Below are positions 36,847 through 46,383 of a stretch of DNA of 63,644 nucleotides, piece by piece. Source of the DNA: Mycobacteriales bacterium (lineage in GTDB: Bacteria > Actinomycetota > Actinomycetes > JAFAQI01); assembly GCA_035504215.1 (NCBI GenBank), contig DATJSI010000104.1:1-63644 (forward strand). The letters are read 5' to 3'. The stretch's first letter is position 1. Each line of letters opens with the position of its first letter. The position numbers were made by a program, and so were the translations under genes. A model generated the notes under the pieces. It ran no database searches. It had not been told where the DNA came from and saw only the letters and a list, made by a program, of their open reading frames with translations.

Positions 36847-38043
36847 GTGCGGCAGGCAAGAGCGGCAGTGGTGACGGCGGCGTTCGCCGTCACCACTGCC
36901 GTCTCCGCATCCGGCCCGGCCAGCGCCGCTGCGAGGCACCCGAGCGGCGAGCTGATCAAGGTGAGCACGACAACGTGCGCACCGAGGTGGTGGGCACCGA
37001 ACTCCGGTCGCCGGCACTTCCGGATCGCGAACCGGTCCGCCGAGTCGCTGACGATGTACCTGTTCCACCCGCAGACTGACCGGATCGTGGCCGCGGCAAA
37101 GCGGATCAAGCCGCACTCGACCCGCCGGATCGCGGTCCGCCTGAGTCGGGGCGAGCACCTGCAGTGGGGCTGCTACCTCGCCGGCCGGCCGTCGCGCGTC
37201 TCCGACGTCGAGACCGTCCCGCTCGAGCACGTGTACGGCGGCCACGGCAAGCCGATCGTGCCACTCTCCCGCGACGAGCTGGTGCCCGCGATGAAGGCCT
37301 ACCGGGCGTACGTCGTGCGCGAGCTCGGCCTGCTCACCACGCAGACGTCGACACTGATGGCCGACCTCGGCAGCGACGACGTAGACGCGGCCGAGAGCGA
37401 GTGGCTGGTCGCTCACCAGACCTGGTTGCGGATCGGTCAGGACGACGGCGCCTACAGCGCATTTGGGGCGCTCGGCCGCAAGATCGACGGCACGACCGCG
37501 GGCTTGAACGGCGGCACCTCCAGCCCGCAGTTCACCGGCTTTCACCGGATCGAGTGGGACCTCTGGACCGACCAGGACGTGAGCGCCGCGGCGGCGGACA
37601 GCCAGGTGCTCGTCAAGGACGTCGGCCGGCTGACGGGACGGCCGATCGCCAAGTGGCTGCCCTACGACCTGGCCGGCGTGAGCGGGCTTCCCTTGCGCTG
37701 CCACGAGATCCTCGAGGACGCATTGCGCGACTCGCTCAGCGGCGAGGACGACTACGGCAGCGGCACGAGTCTCGCGTCGGTGCACGCCGACGTGGCCGGA
37801 ACGCGCGAGTTCCTCACGCTGCTCGGCTCGCTGCTCAAGCCCCGAGCCCCGCACCTGGACACACACGCCCGGGCCGCGCTGTCCCGCCTGGACCGGACGC
37901 TCGACGCAACCAAGTCCGACGGCAGCTGGGTCGCCGTCACTGACCTGCCGCGGCGCCAACGCGAGGCGGTCGACTCCGCAACCGGTCACGCATTGAACGT
38001 CCTGGCGCCCATTCCTGACCTGCTCACGATCGGCAAGTCATGA
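36847..38043 (+). CDS. efeO: Iron uptake lipoprotein-like component EfeO (M75/imelysin type)
   Basis: The periplasmic/extracytoplasmic component of the EfeUOB ferrous-iron system, 398 residues with a signal peptide (VVTAAFAVTTAVSASG). An N-terminal cupredoxin-like region (CAPRWWAPNSGRRHFRIAN) is followed by the M75 helical domain with the iron-site HxxE motif in TGFHRIEWDLW and SGLPLRCHEILEDAL. GTG start chosen as the beginning of the signal peptide. It overlaps efeB by 4 bp (ATGA), showing co-translation. No efeU permease is adjacent. Confidence 0.9.
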   Translation: MRQARAAVVTAAFAVTTAVSASGPASAAARHPSGELIKVSTTTCAPRWWAPNSGRRHFRIANRSAESLTMYLFHPQTDRIVAAAKRIKPHSTRRIAVRLSRGEHLQWGCYLAGRPSRVSDVETVPLEHVYGGHGKPIVPLSRDELVPAMKAYRAYVVRELGLLTTQTSTLMADLGSDDVDAAESEWLVAHQTWLRIGQDDGAYSAFGALGRKIDGTTAGLNGGTSSPQFTGFHRIEWDLWTDQDVSAAAADSQVLVKDVGRLTGRPIAKWLPYDLAGVSGLPLRCHEILEDALRDSLSGEDDYGSGTSLASVHADVAGTREFLTLLGSLLKPRAPHLDTHARAALSRLDRTLDATKSDGSWVAVTDLPRRQREAVDSATGHALNVLAPIPDLLTIGKS

Positions 38044-39323
38044 CGATCGACCGCCGTCAGTTCCTCGGCCGCAGCGGCCTCGGCGCGGTGGCGGCAGCTG
38101 CCGTGCTCGGAGCGCTGGATCCGGCCGCCGCGAAGGCCGCGACGAGCGGCCGCCGGGAAGGTGAGCGCGACGAGGCGCCAGAGGTCCCCACCGTTCGGGA
38201 CCCGGCGGCGCACCTGCCCGCCGTACCGTTCCACGGCCTGCACCAGGCGGGCATCATCACGACTCCCCAGCCAGCTGCGTGCTTCGCCTCCTTCGACGTC
38301 ACCGCCGGAGACCGCAAGGAGCTGCGCGAGCTGTTCCGGGAGCTGACCAACCGGGCCCGGTTCCTCACGGCCGGCGGCACTCCACACAACCTCGGTGCCG
38401 GCGCACCGCCGGCGGACAGCGGCACGCTCGGCCCGATCGTCCCGCCGGACGGCCTCACCGTCACCGTCGGTGTCGGCTCGACGTTGTTCGACGACCGCTA
38501 CCGGCTTGCCGCCGCGAAACCGCGCCACCTCACGCCGATGCGGTCGTTCCCCAACGACAACCTGGACCCGGCGCAGACCGGCGGTGACCTGCTGCTACAG
38601 ATCTGTGCGGGCAGCGCCGACACCGCGATCCACGCCCTTCGCGACATCGCCAAGCACACCCGCGGCGCGATGGCGGCGCGTTGGCGGATCGACGGGTTCA
38701 TCTCCCCTTCGCGGCCCTCGGGCGTGCCGCGCAACCACCTCGGCTTCAAGGACGGCATCGCCAACCCGCGGGTCGACGACTCTTCTGTCGCGCGCCAGCT
38801 GCTGTGGGTCGAGCCCGGCCACGGCGAGCCCACGTGGGCGATCGGCGGCAGCTACCACGTCTGCCGGGTCATCAAGATGTTCATCGAGTTCTGGGACCGG
38901 GTCTCGTTACACGAGCAGGAGACGATGATCGGGCGGTTCCGTACGAGCGGTGCTCCGCTGGACGGGACCAAGGAGAGCGACATCCCCGACTTCAGGGCGG
39001 ATCCGGACGGCAAGGTGATCCCACTCGACGCCCACATCCGGCTGGCCAACCCGCGCACCCTGCGCACCGAGCCGAGCCGGATCTACCGCCGGGGCTACAA
39101 CTACGACCGTGGGATCGACCTCAACGGCAACCTCGACATGGGCCTGGTCTTCAACTGCTTCCAGCAGAACGTGAGGCGGCAGTTCGAGGCCACCCAGCTC
39201 CGGCTGGTCGGCGAGCCGATGGTCGACTACGTCAGCCCGGTGGGCGGCGGCTACTTCTTCGCGTTGCCGGGCGTGCGCAACGACAAGGACTGGTACGCCC
39301 GCCGGATGTTCCAGTCGTCGTAG
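38040..39323 (+). CDS. efeB: Dye-decolorising-type heme peroxidase EfeB, Tat-exported
   Basis: A DyP-type peroxidase of the EfeUOB system, 427 residues, exported folded by Tat: DRRQFLGRSGLGAVAAAAV. The heme-peroxidase domain includes PACFASFDVTAGDR, LTVTVGVGSTLFD, the distal GFKDGIANPR with catalytic Asp, and the proximal-His region PLDAHIRLANPR. The C-terminal GGGYFFALPGV is typical. It is thought to oxidise ferrous iron or act on heme for iron delivery. It starts inside the efeO stop and ends 16 bp from the convergent solute-binding-protein gene. Confidence 0.94.
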   Translation: MTIDRRQFLGRSGLGAVAAAAVLGALDPAAAKAATSGRREGERDEAPEVPTVRDPAAHLPAVPFHGLHQAGIITTPQPAACFASFDVTAGDRKELRELFRELTNRARFLTAGGTPHNLGAGAPPADSGTLGPIVPPDGLTVTVGVGSTLFDDRYRLAAAKPRHLTPMRSFPNDNLDPAQTGGDLLLQICAGSADTAIHALRDIAKHTRGAMAARWRIDGFISPSRPSGVPRNHLGFKDGIANPRVDDSSVARQLLWVEPGHGEPTWAIGGSYHVCRVIKMFIEFWDRVSLHEQETMIGRFRTSGAPLDGTKESDIPDFRADPDGKVIPLDAHIRLANPRTLRTEPSRIYRRGYNYDRGIDLNGNLDMGLVFNCFQQNVRRQFEATQLRLVGEPMVDYVSPVGGGYFFALPGVRNDKDWYARRMFQSS

Positions 39324-39339
39324 CGGGGACCGCGAAGCA

Positions 39340-41016
39340 TCAGGTCGCGCCCGGCGCCAGCCGGATCGAGGTCTGCCCGTCGCAGGAGAACTGGTTGAAC
39401 CACCCGTCCGGCGACTGGATGATGTCCTGCCAGCGCGGGTTCCACGCCTCGAGCACGTCGAGGTCCTGCAGCACGATGTAGGGCCGGGCGTTCGCGACGA
39501 TCTCCTGCATCCGGTAGACGATCTTGCGCCGCTTGGCGACGTTGGTCGTGGCGCCCTGCTCCTTGTACAGCTTGTCGTACGTCGGGTTGCAGTAGCCCGA
39601 GTCACTGTTGTCGTACCACTGCGAACAGGTCATCGCGTCGAGGATGTACGTCGGGTCGATGAACGTGTCCCAGCCCCACATCGCCAGGTTGAACTTCCGG
39701 TAGTGATCCGCGGTCAGGTCGTCGTTGAGCGCGTCGTCGTCGGTGTACTGGAAGCTGAGCTTGACCCCGATCTTCTTGAAGTCGTTGGTCATGATCTGGC
39801 CGGTCCGGATCCCCTCACCACCGTTGTCGGTGGATAGATACACGGTGTACGACATCTGATGCCCGTCGGCGACCCTGACCCCGCCCGGACCCATCTTGTA
39901 GCCGGCGGCGTCGAGCAGCTGGTTGGCCTTCGCGATGTCGTAGGGCAGCGGCTTGACCGCCGGGTCGTACCACTTCCCTGATGCCGGCGGAACGATCGAC
40001 TGCGCGGCCTGCGCGTACCCGAGGTAGGCGACGCGATCGATCGTGTTGCGATCAGTGGCGTACTCGAAAGCCTTGCGGACGTTGGGGTTCAGCAGCTCTC
40101 GGTGATTGGTGAGCTTCGGGTTGGTGTTGATGATCAGGTCGTTGAACGCGACTGCGGGCAGGGCGATGATCCGGAAGCCGTTCTTCTTGAGCGGCCGGAC
40201 ATCGGTCGGCGGAAGGTTGGGGTCGCCCGTCGCGGCATCGACTTCGCCCGCGCGCATCGCCGCGACCAGCGCATCGTCGTTGGAGAACAGCTCGACCCCG
40301 AAGCCCGCGATGTGGGCCGGCGGCCCGTAGTAGTGCGGGTTACGGGCGAAGACGATCGCTTCGTTGTAGGTGTACTTCACGAAGATGAACGGTCCACCCG
40401 AGACGATCGGATGACCGGAGGTCGGCGTGTTCGGGATGCTGTGCAACGCCTTGCCGTTGCCCACGGCGTACTTCGCCCAGACATGCTCGGGCAGCACAGG
40501 AATCTGCTCGAGGTTCGCGAGCGCGTCACCTTCGGGCTTCTTGTAGGTGACGACGAGTGTGGTCGGGTTCGGCGCGACCGCGGTGAGAACCCCCGCGACC
40601 GCACTCGCCCACAACGCCGCTGCGCCCTTGTGCAGGCGCACCATCGTCGAGATCGTCCACGCCGCATCCTGCGCGGTCAGCGGCTTGCCGTCGGACCATT
40701 CGGCGTCGGGCCGCGTGGTGAAGGTCCAGGTCCGGCCATGGTTCGACAACACCCACTTCGTCGCGAACGCAGGCTCGAAGTCGAGGGTCTTGAGGTTGTA
40801 CTGGATGATCCGCGGATACATGTCGCTCTGCGTGTCAAGTGCGAGCTGGTCGTCGGTGATCCAGGGGTTCATCGAGTTGATGATCGAGATGGTGCCGATC
40901 CGCAGGAAGCCTCCCGGACCAGGGATGCCGGGGTCGTTCAGTGAGACTCCGCGGTCGCAGCCGGCGAGCAGCATCGCCGCCGCCAGCACCGCGAAAGCGG
41001 TCCGCCGCGCCCTCAC
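39340..41016 (-). CDS. ABC transporter solute-binding lipoprotein (SBP_bac_5)
   Basis: The extracytoplasmic receptor of a peptide/opine-type ABC importer, 558 residues. The lipobox is MLLAGCDRG after a short signal peptide. The family 5 fold is seen in FLRIGTISIINSMNPWITDD, FEPAFATKWVLSNHGRTWTF and KPLPYDIAKANQLLDAAGY. The GTG start overlaps the ATPase stop (GTGA). It is the last gene of the eight-gene operon starting at the enolase gene. Family members bind peptides, nickel, opines or sugars; the ligand is not predictable here. Confidence 0.93.
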   Translation of the reverse strand: MRARRTAFAVLAAAMLLAGCDRGVSLNDPGIPGPGGFLRIGTISIINSMNPWITDDQLALDTQSDMYPRIIQYNLKTLDFEPAFATKWVLSNHGRTWTFTTRPDAEWSDGKPLTAQDAAWTISTMVRLHKGAAALWASAVAGVLTAVAPNPTTLVVTYKKPEGDALANLEQIPVLPEHVWAKYAVGNGKALHSIPNTPTSGHPIVSGGPFIFVKYTYNEAIVFARNPHYYGPPAHIAGFGVELFSNDDALVAAMRAGEVDAATGDPNLPPTDVRPLKKNGFRIIALPAVAFNDLIINTNPKLTNHRELLNPNVRKAFEYATDRNTIDRVAYLGYAQAAQSIVPPASGKWYDPAVKPLPYDIAKANQLLDAAGYKMGPGGVRVADGHQMSYTVYLSTDNGGEGIRTGQIMTNDFKKIGVKLSFQYTDDDALNDDLTADHYRKFNLAMWGWDTFIDPTYILDAMTCSQWYDNSDSGYCNPTYDKLYKEQGATTNVAKRRKIVYRMQEIVANARPYIVLQDLDVLEAWNPRWQDIIQSPDGWFNQFSCDGQTSIRLAPGAT

Positions 41017-43070
41017 GTCGCCACCGTCCCGGCGACCTGCAACAGGACGCATGCGGCCGAGTGCCCCTCCGCGACCGGCAGCAGCGGTGGGTCGACGTCC
41101 CGGCATTCGGGCACTGCGAGCGGGCAACGCGGCGCGAAGCGGCACCCGGGTGGGATCGCGGCGGCGTCGGGGATCTCGCCCGAGATCACCGTCGGCCGGC
41201 GGTCGCCGCCGCGAACGACCGGCACCGCGTCGACGAGCGCACGGGTATAGGGGTGCCGCGGGGCGGCCACCACGTCGGCGGCCCGGCCTTGCTCGACGAT
41301 CCGGCCGAGGTACATCACGGCGATCCGGTCCGCGTAGTGGGCGGCCGTCGACAGGTCGTGCGTGATCATCACGATCGACACCGACTGGGTACGCCGCAAC
41401 GTGTCGAGCACCTCGAGCACCTCGGCGCGCACCGAGACATCCAGCATCGACACGGGCTCGTCTGCGACCAGGATCGCCGGGTTCATGACGAGCGCGGCAG
41501 CGATCGCGACCCGCTGGCGCTGACCGCCGGACAGCTCGTGCGGGAACCGGCCGAGGAACAGCTCCGGGGGATCCATCCCCACCTTCGACAGTGCTTCGGC
41601 GGCGAGACGCTGCCGCTCCTTGCGACCGCTTCCGATGCGGTTCACGCGCAACGGCTCGTCGAGGATCGCGCGCACCCGCATCCGCGGGTCGAGGGACTCG
41701 TAGGGGTCCTGGTAGACCAGCTGCACGGAGTGCCGGAGCCGCCGGCGGGCCTTGCGATCCATCCGCGACAGCTCGTGGCCGGACACCACCACCGTGCCCG
41801 CACTGGTGCTGACGTTGCCGACGATCGCGTGTGCGGTGGTCGTCTTGCCCGATCCCGACTCACCGACCAGAGCGACCATCTCTCCCGGCACGAGCCCGAG
41901 CGACACCCCGTCGACGGCACGCACGATCTCTCTCGGCCGGCCGCGGAGCAGCTTGCCGAGACTTCGCCGGCGCGGGAACCGAACCGCGATGCCGTCGAGC
42001 TCGAGCGCGGGATCCCCGGAGGACACCGGCTGGACGGGGACCTCCGCGCGGGCCGCAGCGTCGTCCGCGGAGCCGGGCAAACCTGCCGCCGCAGGCGCTC
42101 CGGGACCGGCCAGGTGACAGGCCGCTTCCCAGCTCGCGCCGACCCGGAGCAGGACTGGGCGCTCGTGGTCGCATCGGCCGAAGCGCACGTCGCAACGCGG
42201 AGCGAACGCGCAACCGAGGACCTCGTGGTCCAGCCGCGGCGGTGCACCCGGGATCGCTCGCACCGACCGGCGGTCGTAGAGATCCGGGATCGCGGTGAAC
42301 AGCTGTCGCGTGTAGGGGTGCTCCTGGCGCTCGGCGATCGAGCTCACCGGCCCGGACTCGACGATGCGCCCGGCGTACATCACCGCCAGCCGCCCGCAGG
42401 TCGAGGCGGCAGCGGCCAGGTCGTGGGTGACGAGGATCAGAGCGAGGTCCAGCTCGTCGCTCAGCCGACGCAGCAGGTCGAGGATGCTCGCCTGTACGAC
42501 GACGTCAAGCGCGGTGGTCGGCTCGTCGGCGAGCAGCACCTTCGGCTCACAGGCGAGCGCCATCGCGATCGCCGCGCGCTGGCGCATCCCGCCGGAGAGC
42601 TGATGCGGGTAGGAGTGCTCGATCGCGGCCGGGAGACCGACCAGCGAGAGCAGCTCACGCGTGCGCTCGCGCGCTGCGGTGCCGGTGTCCGTGTCGTGCA
42701 CGCGCATCGGCTCGCAGATCTGCCAGCCAACGGTGCGGACCGGGTTCAGCGCATTCATCGCGCCCTGGAAGACGGTCGCGATGTCGCGCCAGCGCCATTC
42801 GTCCGTCCCGCGTTCACCGCGAGAGAGCAGGTCCCGGCCGCCCAACCGGACCGTGCCACGAAGCGACGCGCTCGGCGGGAGCAGCCCCATCAGCGCAAGA
42901 ATCGTGGTCGTCTTGCCGGACCCCGACTCCCCGACGATCGCCAGCCGCTCACCCGCATCGAGAGCGAGGTCGACGCCCTGGACCGCGTGCAGCTCGCCGT
43001 TCGGCAGGTCGAAGAAGACCTCGAGGCCCTCGACCTCGAGCAGGTGGTCGCCTCCGGTCGGGGCGCTCAT
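41013..43070 (-). CDS. Fused double ATPase of a Dpp/Opp-type ABC importer
   Basis: A single 685-residue polypeptide carrying both nucleotide-binding subunits (DppD and DppF equivalents). Half 1 has Walker A GESGSGKTTTILAL, signature QLSGGMRQRAAIAMAL and Walker B VLLADEPTTALDV. Half 2 has GESGSGKTTTAHAI, ELSGGQRQRVAIAAAL and ILVADEPVSMLDV. Each half ends with the oligopeptide-type cysteine motif (CAFAPRCDVRFGRCDHERP; CRFAPRCPLAVPECRDVDPP), known in this family to hold an iron-sulphur cluster. It overlaps both neighbours by 4 bp. Confidence 0.95.
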   Translation of the reverse strand: MSAPTGGDHLLEVEGLEVFFDLPNGELHAVQGVDLALDAGERLAIVGESGSGKTTTILALMGLLPPSASLRGTVRLGGRDLLSRGERGTDEWRWRDIATVFQGAMNALNPVRTVGWQICEPMRVHDTDTGTAARERTRELLSLVGLPAAIEHSYPHQLSGGMRQRAAIAMALACEPKVLLADEPTTALDVVVQASILDLLRRLSDELDLALILVTHDLAAAASTCGRLAVMYAGRIVESGPVSSIAERQEHPYTRQLFTAIPDLYDRRSVRAIPGAPPRLDHEVLGCAFAPRCDVRFGRCDHERPVLLRVGASWEAACHLAGPGAPAAAGLPGSADDAAARAEVPVQPVSSGDPALELDGIAVRFPRRRSLGKLLRGRPREIVRAVDGVSLGLVPGEMVALVGESGSGKTTTAHAIVGNVSTSAGTVVVSGHELSRMDRKARRRLRHSVQLVYQDPYESLDPRMRVRAILDEPLRVNRIGSGRKERQRLAAEALSKVGMDPPELFLGRFPHELSGGQRQRVAIAAALVMNPAILVADEPVSMLDVSVRAEVLEVLDTLRRTQSVSIVMITHDLSTAAHYADRIAVMYLGRIVEQGRAADVVAAPRHPYTRALVDAVPVVRGGDRRPTVISGEIPDAAAIPPGCRFAPRCPLAVPECRDVDPPLLPVAEGHSAACVLLQVAGTVAT

Positions 43071-44029
43071 GTGGCGTCCTTCCCGAGGCCGACCAGCGGT
43101 CGCAACCGCCAACTACGGAAGGCGAAGTGCGAGATCCGCAGCCGTGGGTTCAGTGCGTCCTCGAGCGCCTGGCCGAGCAGGTAGCAGCCGACGATGACGG
43201 CGGCGATGCAGATGCCCGGCGGCACGACGGTCCACCATGCGCCGTAGCTGACCGCGGTGCGTTCGTTCGCGTGCTCGAGGATGATCCCCCAGCTCGTGCC
43301 GTTCGGGTCGCCGAGCCCGAGGAAGTCCAGCGAGGTCTCGTCGAAGATCGCGATCGCGACGCTCAACACCGTGTTCGCGATCAGCAGCGGTGCGACCTGC
43401 GGCAGCACATGGCGGAAGATCGTCGTGGTGTGGCCCGCGCCGATCGTCCGCGCGCGCCGGACGTACACCCGCTCGCGCACGCTCTTGACCTCGGCCCGGA
43501 CGATGCGGGCGGTCGAAGTCCAGAGCAGCAGGCCGATAACCAGGATCACGTGCGAGAGGCTCGGTCCCCACAACGTCGCGACGACGATCATCAGAACGAG
43601 GTCGGGCACGACGAGGAAGTAGTCGGTGATGCGCATCAGCAGCATGTCGATCCAGCCACCGAAGTAGCCGGACAGTACGCCGATCACGCCACCGACACCC
43701 ATCGCCACCGCGGTCGCCGCCGCACCCACGATCAGCGAGACCCGGCCACCGACCAGCACCAGGCTGAGGACGTCGACGCCGCCGTCGTCCGTCCCGAACC
43801 AGTGCTTCGCCGACGGACCGGCATAGACCGGGCCGCTCGGGTTCTGGGTCGAGTGCGGCGCGATCCACGGTGCGATGACCGACAGCACGATGAAGAACAG
43901 CAGGATTCCGAGCCCGACCGCGGCCGACGGACGCTGCCTCAGCAACGACGTGAAGCTCTTCAGAGCACGCTTCGGTCCAGAACCCTGCACCGGCACCGTC
44001 TCGGTCGGTGCAACCGCGACGTCGGTCAC
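43067..44029 (-). CDS. ABC transporter permease (DppC type)
   Basis: A 320-residue membrane subunit with an N-terminal hydrophobic segment (AVGLGILLFFIVLSVIAPWI), the periplasmic HWFGTDDGGVDVLSLVL typical of DppC proteins, and five further helices. The ATPase-contact EAA loop is around VYVRRARTIGAGHTTTIFRH. The GTG start overlaps the DppB stop; a longer in-frame start would run into the upstream gene. Confidence 0.94.
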   Translation of the reverse strand: MTDVAVAPTETVPVQGSGPKRALKSFTSLLRQRPSAAVGLGILLFFIVLSVIAPWIAPHSTQNPSGPVYAGPSAKHWFGTDDGGVDVLSLVLVGGRVSLIVGAAATAVAMGVGGVIGVLSGYFGGWIDMLLMRITDYFLVVPDLVLMIVVATLWGPSLSHVILVIGLLLWTSTARIVRAEVKSVRERVYVRRARTIGAGHTTTIFRHVLPQVAPLLIANTVLSVAIAIFDETSLDFLGLGDPNGTSWGIILEHANERTAVSYGAWWTVVPPGICIAAVIVGCYLLGQALEDALNPRLRISHFAFRSWRLRPLVGLGKDAT

Positions 44030-44991
44030 TGGGAGATCCTCGGGTCGAGCTTGAAGTAGAGCAGGTCGGCGAGCAGGTTGAACAAGACCACCGACACGGT
44101 GAACAGCAGGAAGCCACCCTGCAACATCGGGTAGTCGCGCTGCACCACGGCCTGGTACAGCGCGGAGCCGATGCCCGGCCACGAGAAGACCACTTCCATC
44201 AGGATCGCTCCGGCAACGATCGAGCCCAGCGACAGCGTGACCAGGGTGACGATCGGCAACATCGCGTTACGCAGCGCGTGCGACCACATCATCCGGCCAC
44301 GCCCGATTCCCTTCGCGCGCGCGGTGAGCATGTAGTCCTCACCCAAGGTTTCGAGCAGCGCCGACCGAACGATCAGGGTGTTGCCGCCGTACAACGTCAG
44401 GACCAGGGTCAGCGCCGGCAGCACCATGTGCGCGGCGATGTCGTCGAGGTGTTGCCAGAACGGTGGCGGAGTGACGGCGAACGGGTTCGACGCACCCGCC
44501 GTCGGCAGGTACTTCGAGAACGCGATCAGCAGGACCAGTGCGATCCACTGGGTCGGCAGCGCGTAGAGCACGATCGCCGCGTTGGTGCTGATCTGGTCCC
44601 CGATCGACCCGCGCCGCCAGGCCGAGTAGACCCCGGTGGCGATGCCGACGATCAACGAAAGGATCGTCGCGATGGTGACGACGGGGATGGTGTTCTCCAG
44701 CGCAAGCCGGAGATTCTTGGAGACCGGTTGCTGGTTCGCGAAGGAGTTGCCGAGGTTGCCGTGCGCGAGCTGCTTCAGGTAGTCCCAGTACTGCCGGCCC
44801 AATGACTGGTTCAGACCGAACTCCGCGCGCAGATGTCGCTTGAGCTGGATCGAGGCGTCGGGGATCCGGGCCAGGTTGGTTACCGCTGTACCCGGAAGGA
44901 CCCGGAAGAGCAGGAAGTTCAGCGAGATCGCGACGAAGATCGTCACGATCGTGAACGCCACCCGTTTGATGACGTACTCGGTCCAGTTCAC
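44026..44991 (-). CDS. ABC transporter permease (DppB type)
   Basis: A 321-residue membrane subunit. It begins YVIKRVAFTIVTIFVAISLN followed by the LLFRVLPGT typical of DppB. The EAA loop reads YMLTARAKGIGRGRMMWSHA and the C-terminal region LMEVVFSWPGIGSALYQAV. GTG start with an excellent AGGAAGGGAGG ribosome binding site, in the 15-bp gap after the aminotransferase gene; this is the only non-overlapping junction of the operon and marks the start of the transporter half. Confidence 0.95.
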   Translation of the reverse strand: MNWTEYVIKRVAFTIVTIFVAISLNFLLFRVLPGTAVTNLARIPDASIQLKRHLRAEFGLNQSLGRQYWDYLKQLAHGNLGNSFANQQPVSKNLRLALENTIPVVTIATILSLIVGIATGVYSAWRRGSIGDQISTNAAIVLYALPTQWIALVLLIAFSKYLPTAGASNPFAVTPPPFWQHLDDIAAHMVLPALTLVLTLYGGNTLIVRSALLETLGEDYMLTARAKGIGRGRMMWSHALRNAMLPIVTLVTLSLGSIVAGAILMEVVFSWPGIGSALYQAVVQRDYPMLQGGFLLFTVSVVLFNLLADLLYFKLDPRISQ

Positions 44992-45006
44992 GGGCCGCCT
45001 CCCTTC

Positions 45007-46383
45007 CTAGGTACCGTCCTCGGCTCTCGACTCGGCCGCCCGGATCGAATCGGCGACGATCCCGGCCGCCTGGTCGAGGACGTCGAGTGGGGTGATCAGC
45101 GAGGGCTGGATGTTCAGTGACGTCGTGCTGGAGTCCGCAACCAGCCCGCGGCTGAACATCTCGTGTGCCACCGCATCCTGAAGGTCCGCCGCCCGCTGCT
45201 TGCTCGCGTGATCCCTGACGAACTCGATGGCGGTCAGCGCGCCGACGCTGCGAACGTCCCCGATGGCATCAAAGCTGTCGCGAAGCCCGCCGAACACCTG
45301 TCGCGATCGTTCCTCGATCGCGCGCACGTGGTCGAGGACTCCGGGTGCGGTGATCTCCTCGAGCATCGCCAGCGCCGCTGCACAACTGGCCGGCAGCCAT
45401 GCCCACGTGCTGCCCGTCGACAGGTCGTCGAACGCCCCGAGCGCGCGCTCCGAGCCGAGCACCGCGCCGATCGGCATGACGCCGCCGCCGAGCGCCTTTC
45501 CCATGCAGATCAGGTCCGGATCGACACCGAGCCGCTCGACCGCGAGGAAGGTGCCGGTGCGGCCACATCCGGTCTTGACCTCGTCCGCGCACAACAGCCA
45601 GTCGTGCTCGTCGCACAGCCGGGCGAGTGCGGGAAAGAAGCTCGGTGGTGGCAGCACGACGCCGCCCGACCCCAGCACCGGCTCGATGACCAGACCGGCC
45701 ACGTCGCCGGGATCGACCGCATGGAACAGCAGGAAGTCGTTGAGGTAGTCGACGGTTGCGTCGCCGGTGCCGCCGGTGCGCGGCTCGCCGAACGGCGATC
45801 GGTACGAGTTCGGGTACGGCACGTGCAGGAAGCCGGGAACCAAGCCACGCGCGCCGCGACCGATCTCGGCTGCTTCGGCGCCGAGGGTGGCGGTCACGGA
45901 CGTCTCGCCGTGGTAGCCGCCGAGGAACCCGATGATCACGGGCCGGCCGGTGGCGCGGCGCATCACTCGGACGGCGGTCTCGACCGCCTCGGTGCCGTTG
46001 AGCGCGAAGTCCACCCGCGTGCAGCGCGGCGGCGACAGCTCGATCAGCCGTTCGGCCAACGGCGCGACGTACTCGGTGGTGAAGACGTGGCTGTCCTCAT
46101 TGCCGAATCGCGCGATCGCACGGCTCGCCGCCTCGACTAATCGCGGTGGAGCGGCGCCGAGTGGCACCGATGCGGAAGCGCTCGCCATGTCCAGCAGCAG
46201 GTTGCCGTCGACGTCCTCGATGACGAACCCCGACTTGCGCGTCATGACGATCGGCGCGAGGTGCTCGCCCGTGCCGCGGTAGAGCACGGAGCGCTCCCGA
46301 GCCCGAAGTGCGCGGCTGGCCGGCCCCGGCATCGGCGTGATGATGTCGGGCACGGGCCGACCTTGGAACTCGAACGGCGTCAC
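45007..46383 (-). CDS. Class III PLP-dependent aminotransferase (omega-amino acid type)
   Basis: A 458-residue fold-type I transaminase. The N-terminal region RSVLYRGTGEHLAPIVMTRK includes the substrate-entry loop. PLP-binding features are DFALNGTEAVETAVRVMRRA, GGYHGETS, LLCADEVKTGCGRTG and the Schiff-base Lys in ICMGKALGGGVMPIGAVL. Class III enzymes move terminal or distal amino groups (GABA, beta-alanine, ornithine, taurine) to 2-oxo acids. It overlaps the FAD oxidoreductase stop (GTGA) and lies upstream of the permease genes, so it probably acts on the imported compound or its product. Confidence 0.92.
   Translation of the reverse strand: MTPFEFQGRPVPDIITPMPGPASRALRARERSVLYRGTGEHLAPIVMTRKSGFVIEDVDGNLLLDMASASASVPLGAAPPRLVEAASRAIARFGNEDSHVFTTEYVAPLAERLIELSPPRCTRVDFALNGTEAVETAVRVMRRATGRPVIIGFLGGYHGETSVTATLGAEAAEIGRGARGLVPGFLHVPYPNSYRSPFGEPRTGGTGDATVDYLNDFLLFHAVDPGDVAGLVIEPVLGSGGVVLPPPSFFPALARLCDEHDWLLCADEVKTGCGRTGTFLAVERLGVDPDLICMGKALGGGVMPIGAVLGSERALGAFDDLSTGSTWAWLPASCAAALAMLEEITAPGVLDHVRAIEERSRQVFGGLRDSFDAIGDVRSVGALTAIEFVRDHASKQRAADLQDAVAHEMFSRGLVADSSTTSLNIQPSLITPLDVLDQAAGIVADSIRAAESRAEDGT

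Noticed and set aside
40941-43184. 747-codon plus-strand frame opposite the ABC ATPase gene
   Set aside because: Composition is typical of antisense shadow (Arg/His/Asp-rich) and no motif is present; the minus-strand fused ATPase has both Walker and signature motifs twice.
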